In this document: positions 53,430-64,000 of the stretch, piece after piece
How the letters are laid out: each line of letters begins with the position of its first letter
Numbering within the stretch: position 1 is the stretch's first letter
Assembly (NCBI RefSeq): GCF_003255815.1
Contig: NC_037668.1
Location: 10,862,542 to 10,926,541 of the forward strand
Length of the DNA stretch: 64,000 nt
From: Theropithecus gelada
Lineage: Eukaryota > Chordata > Mammalia > Primates > Cercopithecidae
Direction of reading: 5' to 3'
Position numbers and translations under genes: made by a program
Notes under the pieces: generated by a model
The model's input: only the letters and a program-made list of their open reading frames with translations
Databases searched by the model: none
Told to the model about the DNA's origin: nothing

Positions 53430-56130
53430 TACTGACACTGATTGAGTTATTTGTTCAAAGTGCTTGCTGCATCTCTTCACCAATCCCTGCTGGTAGGGGG
53501 AGACTCTTTTCCTTCCTATTGACGGTATGCTTGGCTACATGACTTGCTCCGACCAATGGTATATGACCAGAAGTGATGCATACTATGTCAAAGAAGTAAC
53601 TTTATTTCACCTTTCCTTGTTTTGTTTTTCTCTTTGCACCGACTTATACCACTTAAGTGTGTCCAGTGTTTAGAACTGAAAAAAATTCTGATTTCCTGCC
53701 CGTGTCTATACTGAGATCCTCTTAGTCAAGGTGTCTCATATCTAAATCTTCCTTTTCTTAGAATAATTTATGTTTTCCGGTTTCACCAGCAGCTACTGTC
53801 ATAACCAATGCAGTCGTCACTGAATATTTCCATAGCGGAAAATATCTATGTATCAAAGAAAGACACTGACTCTCATGCAAATGCTTAAATATTTTTCTCC
53901 TTCTCTGCCATTCTCTACACTGATATTACCAGCTCAAATCCACTATTACTATGCTTCTCCTCTTACAATAGTTAATTCCTCAGCAATTCACAATATAGCT
54001 TTCCTCTCATCAGTTGGGCAGCTGTGTGCCACACCCTGCCATTAATTTTTATAAGTCGTGGATGTTGGTTTTCCATTTGCTATTATACATGGTTTTCTAA
54101 TGCTGACACTGATTTTCTCATGCTGATTTATTTTCCCTATTTGTTAAAAGCAGGTCAAAAATCATTCAGGGAGAAAATAATAGAAGGCTATAATTTCAGT
54201 TTGAGTCACATACACATAAAAATTAAAGTTAGAAAGCAAAGGCACACACTCTATTTTTCCATGAAATTTATTTCCTAAGTCAAAGCCAGAGCCCAAATCA
54301 CTAGGATTCTGCCCATCTTTAATGAAGGAGGAAAAAAGTTCCACAATGAAGACGGAACAGAGCCAGAAAGCATCTTATGGTCTTGAATACAGAGAAACTT
54401 ATGGTGGCAAACATCAACTGGTGCCAAGCATCTGTTATTGCTGTAAAAAGGCAAGTGAAGGCTGCTTCCAGGGTCTCAGCAAACCACAGACCCTGGTTGC
54501 CTGGAGTTCGTGAAGAACACTGTTCAGGGGTCTCTGGAATTGTCTTTATGCCAGCACCATGCCACTAACACATGGACTGCTTACGCAGCTTTTACCGTAA
54601 TTAACTCTTTGGTGAACAATTTATCTGGTCAGAAAAGGAAAAGCTACATTTTTAACAATCGTATGAGTGTATATTCTTGGACTTGAAAAGTAGAAATTCC
54701 TTAAACTGAAGATTCCACATATTTTAAACAAAACTAATTTCTGGAATGGGCTTCTATTGCAAGGAAGCCATGAAACCTATATCGTTCCATCACCTTTGTA
54801 AAAATGTCCTTCATAGCTTTATTCTGTAAACATGAGCCTTTCCATTGGGATGAGCCAACTGGAAGATCCAGCATAGTTCTATTCAGATCTCATCAAGCCT
54901 AGCACTAAAACTAAAATTGTCTCACTGCCTAAGGGAAGAACTGAGGAAGTGTGTCCATATACTTGTGAAAGCGTACAAGGCTACTAAGCCACATACGACT
55001 TTTAAACTCCAAAGTTTAGAGGAAGAAGACTTAAAATCTCCTAGTTCCCTCAATTTTACAAATTGGCAATGTAATGCTATAGTGGATATCTGTATTTGCC
55101 TGCCCAGTGTCCATTTCCTGTTCCAGTGGTGACAGATTTCACTATCTCTCCCCCATTCTAAGTGGAATTATAAGGTTTGATCCATGGGGCTGCTCACCCT
55201 CATCTTACCCTCACCAAGGGATGGCTACAGTAAGAAAATTAAGTCAACCAAGCCCTTTACCTCTGGAATCTAAATGAGGAGCCAAGTCACCTGTAAGGTA
55301 ATGTCACAGAGGGACAATTTATCAGTTCCTGACTTCGAAAATCACTGCAGCTACTTACTTCCTCAGCATGGTTACTCAACTTACCTTTGATTCTGTGAGA
55401 CATCATGTATCTTTCCAAGAAATTCACCCTGCCTAACTCTCAACTTCATCAGAACATTTTCTTAATTAGCCAGAGTTATTTTTAACTCTTGCGACCAAAT
55501 CAATTGATACAGAGACCTTGTCAAAGGTTGAGGAGAAAAAACCTCACTTGTTCACCTAAGACCATGCTGTATGCAGCATAAGGCTGGTTTTATAAGCAGG
55601 CAGAGCAGGTGGCCAGCTATGAAATGTAAATAACACACACACACAGCCAAAAATTCTGCTCTTTAACTAAGTAACTCTACCTGAAATGCTCCCAATTTAG
55701 AATTAAGGGTGGTCCTCTTAAAATGAACCTGTGACTTCATCATTCTATGTCAAATTGATCGCCTACTCTAATATCTAACAAATATAGGCTTTGCTAGATA
55801 GAAACATGAGGAGACAGGAAGGTGGGGCACAATGGAGGAGGCACTGAAGTGGGCAGTCTGAGATAATGAGAGGTGACATGAAGATGCCTGTTAGAAGGAG
55901 GAGTCCCAATCTATGTCCCTGTGGCCAGTGGTGACCTTCACCCTGCCTTAGGATCCCATCAGATGCTGCTGAAGTGCTGGCAGCCCCTACTGATGGGGCC
56001 TCCTGTCTCCAGTCCCACCACTCCTCCTTCTCAAATCCACCTGTTCTACAGATGCCCATTATCTCTTTTGAATATAACTTTTTAGTTATTACTCACCTGC
56101 TTTATTAGCCTTCACCGTCTCGATTGCAGC
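53430..56130. other. Long unassigned stretch
   Basis: About 2.7 kb with no gene recognised. At 53470-53620 'atgacttgctccgaccaatgg' and 'gaccagaagtgatgc' resemble an ancient mammalian repeat I cannot name. Open frames of 60-94 residues on both strands, such as 54024-54278 and 55775-56059, have no motif, splice context or conserved feature that I can see. GC content rises modestly near 55.8-56.4 kb but without CpG enrichment. Confidence 0.45.
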
Positions 56131-56149
56131 ATTAAAAAAAAAAAAAATC

Positions 56150-56400
56150 CTCAGCATGACTTAGAAGGACTTTCATTAGCCTACTTTTCAACCTGTTTCT
56201 TGCTGCTGTCCAGGTTCCCTTACATCCAAGCTACACAGCTAAACTAGTCACTTGTCTTTTCCCACACGTGTTTCACCTGCCCTGCCTTTGTACGTGGTTC
56301 CCTTCCATCCAGAATGCCCTTTACTTACACCTCACTGGACTCACCAATTCCCAGTATAAGCTCAGTATCAACATTGCCAACAAGACTCCCAGGATTCCTT
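56150..56400 (+). mobile_element. L2 LINE relic, sense
   Basis: 'cctgccctgcctttgtacgtggttcccttccatccagaatgccctttacttac' matches the sense L2 3' interval in diverged form. Confidence 0.55.
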
Positions 56401-56689
56401 AGTCAGGACTAGGAATCTTTTTTCCCCTTCTTAGTTGGACCAAGTACCGGCAATACTCCCCGTATTCCCTAGTTAGGACACGTTGAAAAGTAGGATGATG
56501 AAAGGCCTTCTAAGCCACGCTGAGGAAATTTTTTATCCTGCAGTTGAGGTAGTGAAGCATTGATAAAGCAGGTGAGTGATGACCAAATCTGTATTCAGAA
56601 TAGATCCTGGGCCTCTGTAGAAAAGGTGCTCATAATATCCTGAAAATTTCATTTTAACTAAAATACAGCATACTTTAATTGTCTATGCA

Positions 56690-56790
56690 TAGCTCTACAC
56701 TGTCTTCAGGGCTAGGACTGTGTGATTTATCTCTGTATCCCCAGCACCCAGAATATAATGGGCTTTCAATAAATGTTATTAAGTAAAATT
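56690..56790 (+). mobile_element. L2 LINE 3' end, sense
   Basis: 'gggctaggactgtgtgatttatctctgtatccccagcacccagaatataatgggctttcaataaatgtta' is a clear L2 3' end. It may be the tail of the fragment at 56150-56400. Confidence 0.75.
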
Positions 56791-57499
56791 CAGTGTTCAA
56801 AACTGAGTTTAATTTTCTTAGTAAAATTCTTATCATTCTTTATTAATATAGCATTATAAAAAATATATCAGAATCATATAAATATGATTATCTTTATAAA
56901 TATATCAACCAATCTGAAAACTGAATTATATTTGACTCTTCTCTGTCCCTCTCTACCCTTAAGCATTCGACAAGGTCAGTGGCCCAAACACCCTAACCAA
57001 AGAATTATGAATGTTTACATCCCGTAAGAGAAAACTCTTCACTTCTCCACCTTTTCCACTCATGTTTACCATGAGTCTGCATTACCCACAGCAATGCCTT
57101 TGTCACTAGAGTTTTCTGATTTGAACTTTGGTTTATTAAAAATAGTAGTAAGTTATTATGGTGTCCCTTTGCTAAGGGAACCATGAAATCCTGGATTTAG
57201 TGATAAAAGCTTTAAATGGCACCACATACCTCAAAGATGGGAACATCCGCTGCAATAAAATTATCACCTCAGCCTAGGAAGAAGGGGCAAGGCCTAAATT
57301 GGAGCTGGTGGGGATTACCAGGCGTGGAGGCAGGAGCAGCTGGTTGCACTCTACCTCAAGCACATAGTATTCGGAGTTTAAGATTAGCATGTCAGAGACC
57401 TTCCTTAAAACCACAAGCTCCTTTCACTCTTTTCAACAGCTGAGGCTTCCAGCTGAGAGACAGAATATTTGCCTATCTTAGAATATTTTCCTGCTCAGT
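56791..57499. other. Stretch without recognised genes
   Basis: About 700 bp. The 75-aa plus frame at 57216-57443 is Pro/Gly-rich but motif-free. Confidence 0.45.
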
Positions 57500-57840
57500 G
57501 ATTGATATGCTCTCCATGGCTGTTGGGATAGGGGGGAAAATGAGTACTCTCACACTGCTAGAAGAAATGTGAATTGCTACAGTCTTTTCGGACAGCAATC
57601 TCGCAATTCCTTTTAAAATTAGAAATACACATACCCTTTGACCTAGCAATCCAACTCCAAGGAATCCATCCCACAGAAATAAAGGCACAAGTATGTAGGG
57701 AAATAACAGTGCTGATATTCAGTGAGCACACACCCGTACAATGTACTGCCCAGCGTCTGTTCTGATTGGTCTGTACCTGTGCCATACCGGTTGTTAAATA
57801 TTTTTAATGCCACCTCTGGATATATAAATAAAATTTTACA
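57500..57840 (+). mobile_element. Ancient L1ME/HAL1-type relic, sense
   Basis: 'gtactctcacactgctagaagaaatgtgaattgctacagtcttttcggacagcaatctcgcaatt', then 'acataccctttgacctagcaatccaactccaaggaatccatcccacagaaataaa'. This is the usual ORF2 C-terminal order. The four short frames here on both strands are its shadows. Confidence 0.75.
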
Positions 57841-58059
57841 TAAGTGAGATTTTTTTATTATGAACACTTTTTCCCTTATGAACTGTGTGTGCACACATGC
57901 CCTGCTTCTTTCCAGACTTCTGCATCCCCATTCCTCCAAGTAATCGATGATCTATAGTTTTGAGCTCATATAATTTACATATACATATCTACATTTATGT
58001 ACATACGGTTTTTGGAGACTCATGGTTCATAAAAAAAAAAAAAAGGAGGTAATATTAAA

Positions 58060-58350
58060 AACATTCCTCTACATCTTGCTTTTCTCTGTACACTTAGAAA
58101 TCCCTCCAATTTTAAACTCTGGCTCATTCTTTTAAATTCCACTTTTTAAGTTCCAATACTTGTTGTCTGGATATACCACAATATAATCAACCTTTCTGAG
58201 ATTGACAGCATTTGCTCTGTTTTCCCCCTTTCACCAAAAGTGCTGCAGTCTACATCCTTGTGTTGCTAATCTGACAAGGAAGATGTTCCTACTGCTACTA
58301 AGGCTGAGCATAGCTTCATATTTTTATCACTCCTTTAAATTTTCATTTCC
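58060..58350 (-). mobile_element. Ancient L1ME-type 3' relic, antisense
   Basis: 'ctacatcttgcttttctctgtacact', 'ggctcattcttttaaattcc', 'caaaagtgctgcagtctacatccttgtg' follow the antisense order of ancient L1 3' ends. Diverged. Confidence 0.5.
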
Positions 58351-58514
58351 CTGAATTGCCTTGTTTCTCTTTCTATTGGGTTTTTGTCTTTCTAATATCA
58401 ACATGAAAGAATTCTTTGCACAGTTAAATATTGTTTTCTTTTTCATGTGCCCTGTAGATTTTCAAATTCATTAGTGCAATGTTATTAGTATATCATGATG
58501 ATTAGGAGTGAATC

Positions 58515-58660
58515 GAACAGACAAGTCACTTAGCTTATGTGTGCCTTAGTTTCATCAATTGCAGAATGGAAATGATAATAGACCCATTTCAAAGGTTTAG
58601 GATTCAAATTATTAAGAACTGTACCTCACACACTGTAAGCACTTAACTGTGTGTTACTAT
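58515..58660 (+). mobile_element. MIR SINE relic, sense
   Basis: 'acaagtcacttagcttatgtgtgccttagtttcatcaattgcagaatggaaatgataatag' is the MIR core, followed by 'tgtaagcacttaactg'. Confidence 0.75.
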
Positions 58661-59816
58661 GCTTATTTTATTATTACTCCTTGGGCTGTATCAAAGCTCC
58701 CTCTGTACACAGTCAAGTTTTGTAAATATTCTACGAGAATGCGTAAAATGGGTGCTAAGTGTTGCTGAGAGTTTATGTATGCATAAAACTAATTGCTCAA
58801 ACTTATTTGCCTTGGTCAGAGCTTTTGTATCTGCAATTTTTTTCCTATCTTATTACAGAGGATTGTGTCAAAATCTACAACTACCATAGTTCATTCATCT
58901 ATTTCTCCCTACAATGGTTGCATTATATATTCTGATGTTATAGTATTAGGTGTAAATATTCATAATTGTTAGTTTATCTTGCTTTATTATTCTTTCTATT
59001 CAAATATAATTTTTTCATCTTTTGTATTTTTTTTGCCTGAATTATATTTTATCACATATTAAGATGGTTAATATTTCATCTTCTTTTGGCTAACATTTCT
59101 CTGTTATTTCTTGTTTATTTTTTTTTCTAGTTTCTGTATCCCTTACATTGTATCTTTTGGACAATGTATTGTTGAATGATTTCTTTTTATTTTTTCTATC
59201 CAAACTAAGACTGTCCTTTAAATGTTGAGTTTAGCTCTCTAAATATATTACATTCATTGTGGTTATTATTGCATGACTACTATCAGTTCACATGCTCAAT
59301 TGGCCAGACTTTTATTTTCTTTTTCCTCTTTATTGGCTTCTAATAAAGAGGAAAGAAAAGTTGTCATTTTTTCTCCAATGCTTTAAACTTTATGTTCTCT
59401 GTTTGTTTTTACAGAGATTGTCCTCCAACCTGGACTCATACTTAAAGTTTCTCAAACTTATCCCTCTCTATATATCTTCCTTTCAATTAGACAAGAACCC
59501 TGACACACTCTCATATTTTTGTGGTCTTTTCTCTCCCTCTCCCACAAGGTTAGTATTGTCTAGATTTTAATTCCAGGTTACATTACAAACACCCAAGTTT
59601 GAGCCTTAATGCTTCTATTTCCCCTTGATACCAGCTGGAGACTATGGCTTGCCAGCTGAGACCAGGCAACAACAGTGCCTGGCACAACAATAGGATGAAA
59701 AGAAGTAAGGTAAGTTCCTGATACGAGTAGTATGCTTAATATGTATTTGCAAACATGTATGTGTGTATGTATATGCATAACATATTATATATGATGTGCA
59801 TAATATATAGAACTAG
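58661..59816. other. Stretch without recognised genes
   Basis: T-rich, about 1.15 kb. Frames at 58659-58889 and 59292-59570 show hydrophobic, low-complexity peptides without motifs. A small (TG/TA)n tract lies near 59756-59806. Confidence 0.45.
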
Positions 59817-60853
59817 AAGTTTCCAAAGTATGTTATTTGAACCCCTGGGGATTTCTAAAAGCCTTTCTAAGGGACCACAGGGGCAAAACTATTTGTATAA
59901 TAGTACTAAAACATAATCCGCCTTCTTCCTTATGTTAACATTTAACTGTTAACATGTTAACTGTTGTGCAAAAGAAATGGTGGGAAAATTTGTTTAGCCA
60001 TCGTTATATTATTTACTGCCACATACTTGCAGTAAAACAAAAAGTGCCTGTTTTACCTAAGACGTCTTGATTGAAACAGCAAAAGTAATTAATTTTATTA
60101 ATACTCAACCCTTGAGCACATATTTTTAATATTCTGTGTGATGAAATGCAAAATGTGAAAAAGCACTTCTAGTGTGTATGAAAGTTAGATAAGTAAAATG
60201 GAACTCAACCTATGGCTATTTAGACTTGGGCGTTTGGCAAATCATTTCTCATAAATGAACAAAGTCACTCTGTAAGTTCAAGAAAAATAATTGACAATAG
60301 TTCTTGCCAAAGATAAAATCTAACTCTTAAAATTAGAAATTTGAAATGATAACTTCAGCTTGACCCTTTTCTAAACATTTAAAGGCTTTTCTCATCACAT
60401 TATTGATAATATTAATGAATCTAGTTTTTGATAATGTAAAATGCCATTTGTCAACATTTGGAAGATCCGCAAACTCAATGAACCAATATTTTACAAATTA
60501 CCAATGCATGATATTACAAAATCATACACGAATTTGCATAAGAGATCAAATGACTTTAATGCAACTGAGTATGAAAGGTTCATTGATACTGTTTTAGATT
60601 CCACATTGCATTTAGCAGTTAAGAACACACCACTTGTCAAATTTTGATGTATTAAAGAATAATATTTCCAGTTATCTAGAAGGGCTCTTAAAATACTTTT
60701 TTCATTTCCAGATACATATGAAGCTGTAGGCATGAGGCTGGATTTTCCTCACATACTTCAACTAAAGCAAAACATCACAGATCGAATGCAAGAGAAGAAT
60801 ATGAGCATATATTTTTCTTCTATTAGGCCAGAAACTAAAAAGATTTACAAAGA
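59817..60853 (+). mobile_element. hAT DNA transposon relic (Zaphod/Tip100-like), left part
   Basis: 'gggaccacaggggcaaaactatttgtataatagtactaaaacataat', 'cgtcttgattgaaacagcaaaagtaattaattttattaatactcaacccttgagcaca' and 'ggctggattttcctcacatacttcaactaaagcaaaacatcacagatcgaatgcaag' match a mammalian hAT repeat I associate with Zaphod/Tip100. The family name is from memory. Two overlapping plus frames of 64-68 aa may be degraded transposase or chance. Confidence 0.55.
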
Positions 60854-61700
60854 TGAAAACACCATGAGATATCATCTAACCCCAGTAAATATGGCTATTA
60901 TCAAAAAGGCAAAAGATAACAAATGCTGAGAGAATGTGGAAAAAAAGTAAAGGCTGTAATACACTGTTGGTGGGAACGTAAATTGGTACAGCCACCGTGG
61001 AAAACAGTGTGAGGTTTCCTAAAAAACCTAAAAATAGAAATTACTATACGATCCAGCAATCCCACTGCTGGGTATATATCCAAAAGAAAGGAACTAAATA
61101 TATCAAAGAGATATATGCACTCTCATGTTCATTGCAGCTCTATTCAGAATAGGCAAGATGTGAAATCAACCTAAGTATCTATTAATCAATAAATGGATAC
61201 AGAAAATATGGTATATATACACAATGGAATACTATCCATAAAAAAGAACGAAATTCTGTCATTTGCAACAATGTGAGTGAAACTATAGGACATTATGTAA
61301 AGTGAATAAGTTGTGCATAGAAAGACAAATATGGCATGTTCTCACTCATATATGGGAGCTAAAAAAGTTGATCTCATAGAAGTAGAGTAGAATAATGGTT
61401 GCGAGAGGCTAGGCTGAATGGGAAAGGGATGGGGGAATGAAGAAAGCTTGGTTATTGGCTACAAAAATACAGTTGGATAGAAGGAGTAAGTTATAATGTT
61501 TGATGTTTGATAGGAAAATAGTTAGCAATAATTTCTTGTATATTTTAAAGTAAGTAGAAGAGAATATTTGTAATGTTCCCAACACAAAGAAATGATATGT
61601 TTTTACTGATTTTGATCATTGCACATTTTATGCATATATCAAAATATTACATATACCCCATAAATAGGTACAATTACATATCCATTAAAAATATTTACAA
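60854..61700 (+). mobile_element. L1MA-type L1, 5'-truncated, sense, with target duplication
   Basis: ORF2 C-terminus ('atgagatatcatctaaccccagtaaatatggctat', 'tacactgttggtgggaacgtaaattggtacagcc') through a 3' UTR ending 'accccataaataggtacaattacatatcc' and an A-rich tail. Flanking AAAAAGATTTACAAAGATG at 60837 and AAAAAGATTTGCAAAAGTG at 61701 is a clear target-site duplication. Confidence 0.95.
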
Positions 61701-61990
61701 AAAAAGATTTGCAAAAGTGTAAAATGCTGTCATTCTGCTGTTTTCCAGTTTTTGAAAACAATTATTTTTCATAAAATATATTTTAACATGTAATAAGTTT
61801 ATTGTCATTTTAAATAAATTAATATTTTAAATTCTCAGTATTAATCACTAATATAAGTATAGATATATTATAACCTACATGTTCTAATATATTTCCACGT
61901 ATAATCAGTGTGGAATCAATATTCACAGAAGCTATCTGGAGACATAATTAAGAATGTAAAGAGGTCTGGAGACTGAAACAATTGAGAATA
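61701..61990 (+). mobile_element. hAT DNA transposon relic, right part
   Basis: It resumes directly after the L1: 'gttttccagtttttgaaaacaattatttttcataaaatatattttaacatgtaataagtttattgtcattttaaataaattaat'. It ends near 'gtaaagaggtctggagactg', the decayed form of the usual 'ggtcctgagacc' end. Confidence 0.55.
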
Positions 61991-64000
61991 CCTGATATGT
62001 ATAGAAATATTCTCAAATCATTGGATACAACAGTATACACATATCTATTAAATCAGGATTGCATGTGAGTGTGCGTAATTGTGTAATCATGATGTAATTC
62101 AAGTCTTCTATGTCTTTAGTAATTTTTGAAAACTAGATTCAGGATTTCTGAAAGAGAATAACAGTATCTTCCAATAGCCCACTAGTCCTTAAAGAAACAG
62201 GGTCTACCCTGTTCAGGGCAGAAAAGAAAACACACTACCATCAGTTGATCAGAACAGGTGCCACAGAGACTGTAAAGGCTGAGTATTTTTATTCAGTACT
62301 CCATAATTGGCTTTTAACCTAGTTTTAAAAGTGCCATCTTCTAACAACTGCTCACATGTTGGCTCTTTCACAGCCTCTCCCTTCCCAGGTGTAACATTCA
62401 TTGCCTCTCTAGATCTATCAGCAGAGACAAAGCCTCTTGGATGCCATTGTACATTAACAAACAGCAATCTAGCCAGTTCAACGTATCACCTTTACTTTTC
62501 TACAGGGTTATAATTCTTCATTTTCAACTCTTAAAGCTACATAGCTATGTTGTAATTTGAACAGTATTCTCAAAAGAGCTAAAAAATGTAACCTTAGAAC
62601 CATAGACTTTGTCATCACATAGTAACAAAACCTAAGAAGTCATCAAATCCTATCATTTTACATTATAGATGAAATCATGAGACACAGAGAAGGGGCTGAG
62701 GCAGAACTTACTCATATTCTACTCAAAGGATTAATTTTCCTTAGTGGCTAACAGTTTGCCCTTGGTCCTTTGGAGAATTGCCCTTCAGCCCCAGAGCCCT
62801 TGCCTTTCATAGAGAGCTTGAGGATCTTGATTGCTTAGGTTCCTCTCCAGCCCCTACCCAACCCATCATAGCGAAGAATTGACTGACGTAAGGATATACA
62901 ATTCAGGAGCATTACCTCCAGGAAAAAACTCCTAGCTGAACTTTAATCCCCAAATTTCTAGGGATCAGGCTGAGCGGAGACTTCTGAAACTGCACCCCCA
63001 TTTGGCTTCTGCCCTTTTCCTATCCCACTCCCCCAATTCCACTCTAACCTTATCCATAAGCACTACTATAATAGGTCACTGGTACCTGAATACATGTCTA
63101 GGAGCTTGCTTCTGAGGAACTCGCCTGGGAGAGGAGTGGATGTACCCATAATTACATTTACACTCCAACAGAACCAGGACAGTTTATGTCTTCTACCTCC
63201 TGCCTCAGTACATTTCTCACCTCTCCACAGATTCCTTAAAGTTAAGCTATAAGAAGTAATGCTCAGGTCGTCCAGAGTATATTACCCCAAACTCCCTACT
63301 TTGATATTCTGCAGAGTTGCTTCGAATCAGGTGAGTTGATGTTCTGCCATTGGCTTCTCTGAGGGACACAATAAGAAATCTTATAATATTTACTACTGTT
63401 TTTGTGGTAACTAAGTGACCAAAAACAATGTCCACCACACTATCCAGGATCCCCTTTGTAAAGATCCACGTGTGAAATTTTTCTTAGACCTCAGGGTCAA
63501 AAACCTCTTTGCTTCTCTTAAGAAATTCAGTGGACTATTTACTAAATGGCCAGGAAGAATCTTGTAATTCATATATTCTGCTATTATTTTGGTAATTAGG
63601 AAACTTAGAGACAAATTTTCAGTCCACACCCCCTAACCATTTTAAACATATGCAATGCTTCCATATTGTTTGTGTAGGCTTCAAAATATTTATTTATTTT
63701 CCATCTGATGATATTTAGTTTTTTTAGCTCCCTGAAAACCAAGGTGAAACAAAATGTTAAAGAAACTTAACAGCAGTTCATCCTGTGGCTAGAACACAAA
63801 GTACTTTTACTTAAGGAAAATTGTTCTTCAAATACTAGCTTGAAAATGTTATTATATATTGTGTCTTTCTCACAATATAGTAAGTTTTTGGCAAAGCTTC
63901 TGCTGATTATTTTTAAATAATTCATGTATACAATAATTCAGTATACAAATATTATCTGAATAGGATTATGTGTGAGATGCCTCATCAGACAGACTTGCTT
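61991..64000. other. Unassigned stretch to the window end
   Basis: No gene recognised. 'catcaaatcctatcattttacattatagatgaaatcatgagacacagagaagg' near 62640-62695 looks like the common ancient 'cattttacagatgagg' repeat core but is too short to assign. The overlapping frames at 62249-62467 (minus) and 62307-62513 (plus) exclude each other and lack motifs; so do those near 63.3-63.6 kb. Confidence 0.45.

Overview
The window looks like intergenic or intronic DNA from a primate, most likely human. Eight Alu elements are present. One has AluY-type features and one AluJ-type. There are also primate-type L1 3' ends, MaLR LTRs, MIR and L2 relics, Tigger and MER5-type DNA transposons, and a processed copy of a vertebrate mRNA. 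I found no intact host protein-coding gene, no convincing exon, no tRNA, rRNA or snRNA gene, no CpG island and no bacterial or phage feature. Most open frames are transposon coding relics, Alu or microsatellite readthrough, or chance frames.

Layout. 1-3.2 kb: a 5'-inverted primate L1 and an Alu inside an old L1. 3.2-13 kb: mostly single-copy-looking DNA with L2 relics, a MaLR LTR at 8.6-9.0 kb, and L2 and MIR tails at 11-13 kb. 13.3-19.3 kb: old L1 pieces in both orientations and a head-to-head Alu pair. 20.1-20.8 kb: an ERV1-type solo LTR. 21.4-22.2 kb and 23.7-31.7 kb: antisense old L1. The second stretch carries a full-span Tigger1 (25,223-28,817), which itself holds a perfect (AAAGG)20 tract and a chimeric retro-insert with a 50-bp perfect palindrome. 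32-36 kb: L2 and other ancient relics. 36.4-37.5 kb: a processed HDLBP (vigilin) pseudogene. 37.7-39.7 kb: a second 5'-inverted L1. 40-43.6 kb: sparse relics and an Alu whose tail has become a (GT)n tract. 43.9-49 kb: an old L1 hosting an AluY, a MaLR LTR and a third 5'-inverted L1. 49-53.4 kb: Alus in old L1. 53.4-59.8 kb: mostly unassigned. 59.8-62 kb: a hAT transposon relic with an L1 inserted between clear target-site duplications. 62-64 kb: unassigned.

The parts do not work together as a pathway. The window is a record of retrotransposition. Its most unusual aspects are structural: three 5'-inverted (twin-priming-like) L1s in 64 kb, two of them broken within about 16 nt of the same ORF2 site; a microsatellite grown inside a transposase reading frame; a perfect palindrome in a bipartite retro-insert; and long direct repeats around a retropseudogene. 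I saw no new coding system. All family names come from recognising sequence by eye; subfamily names are approximate and boundaries of old elements may be off by tens of bases.
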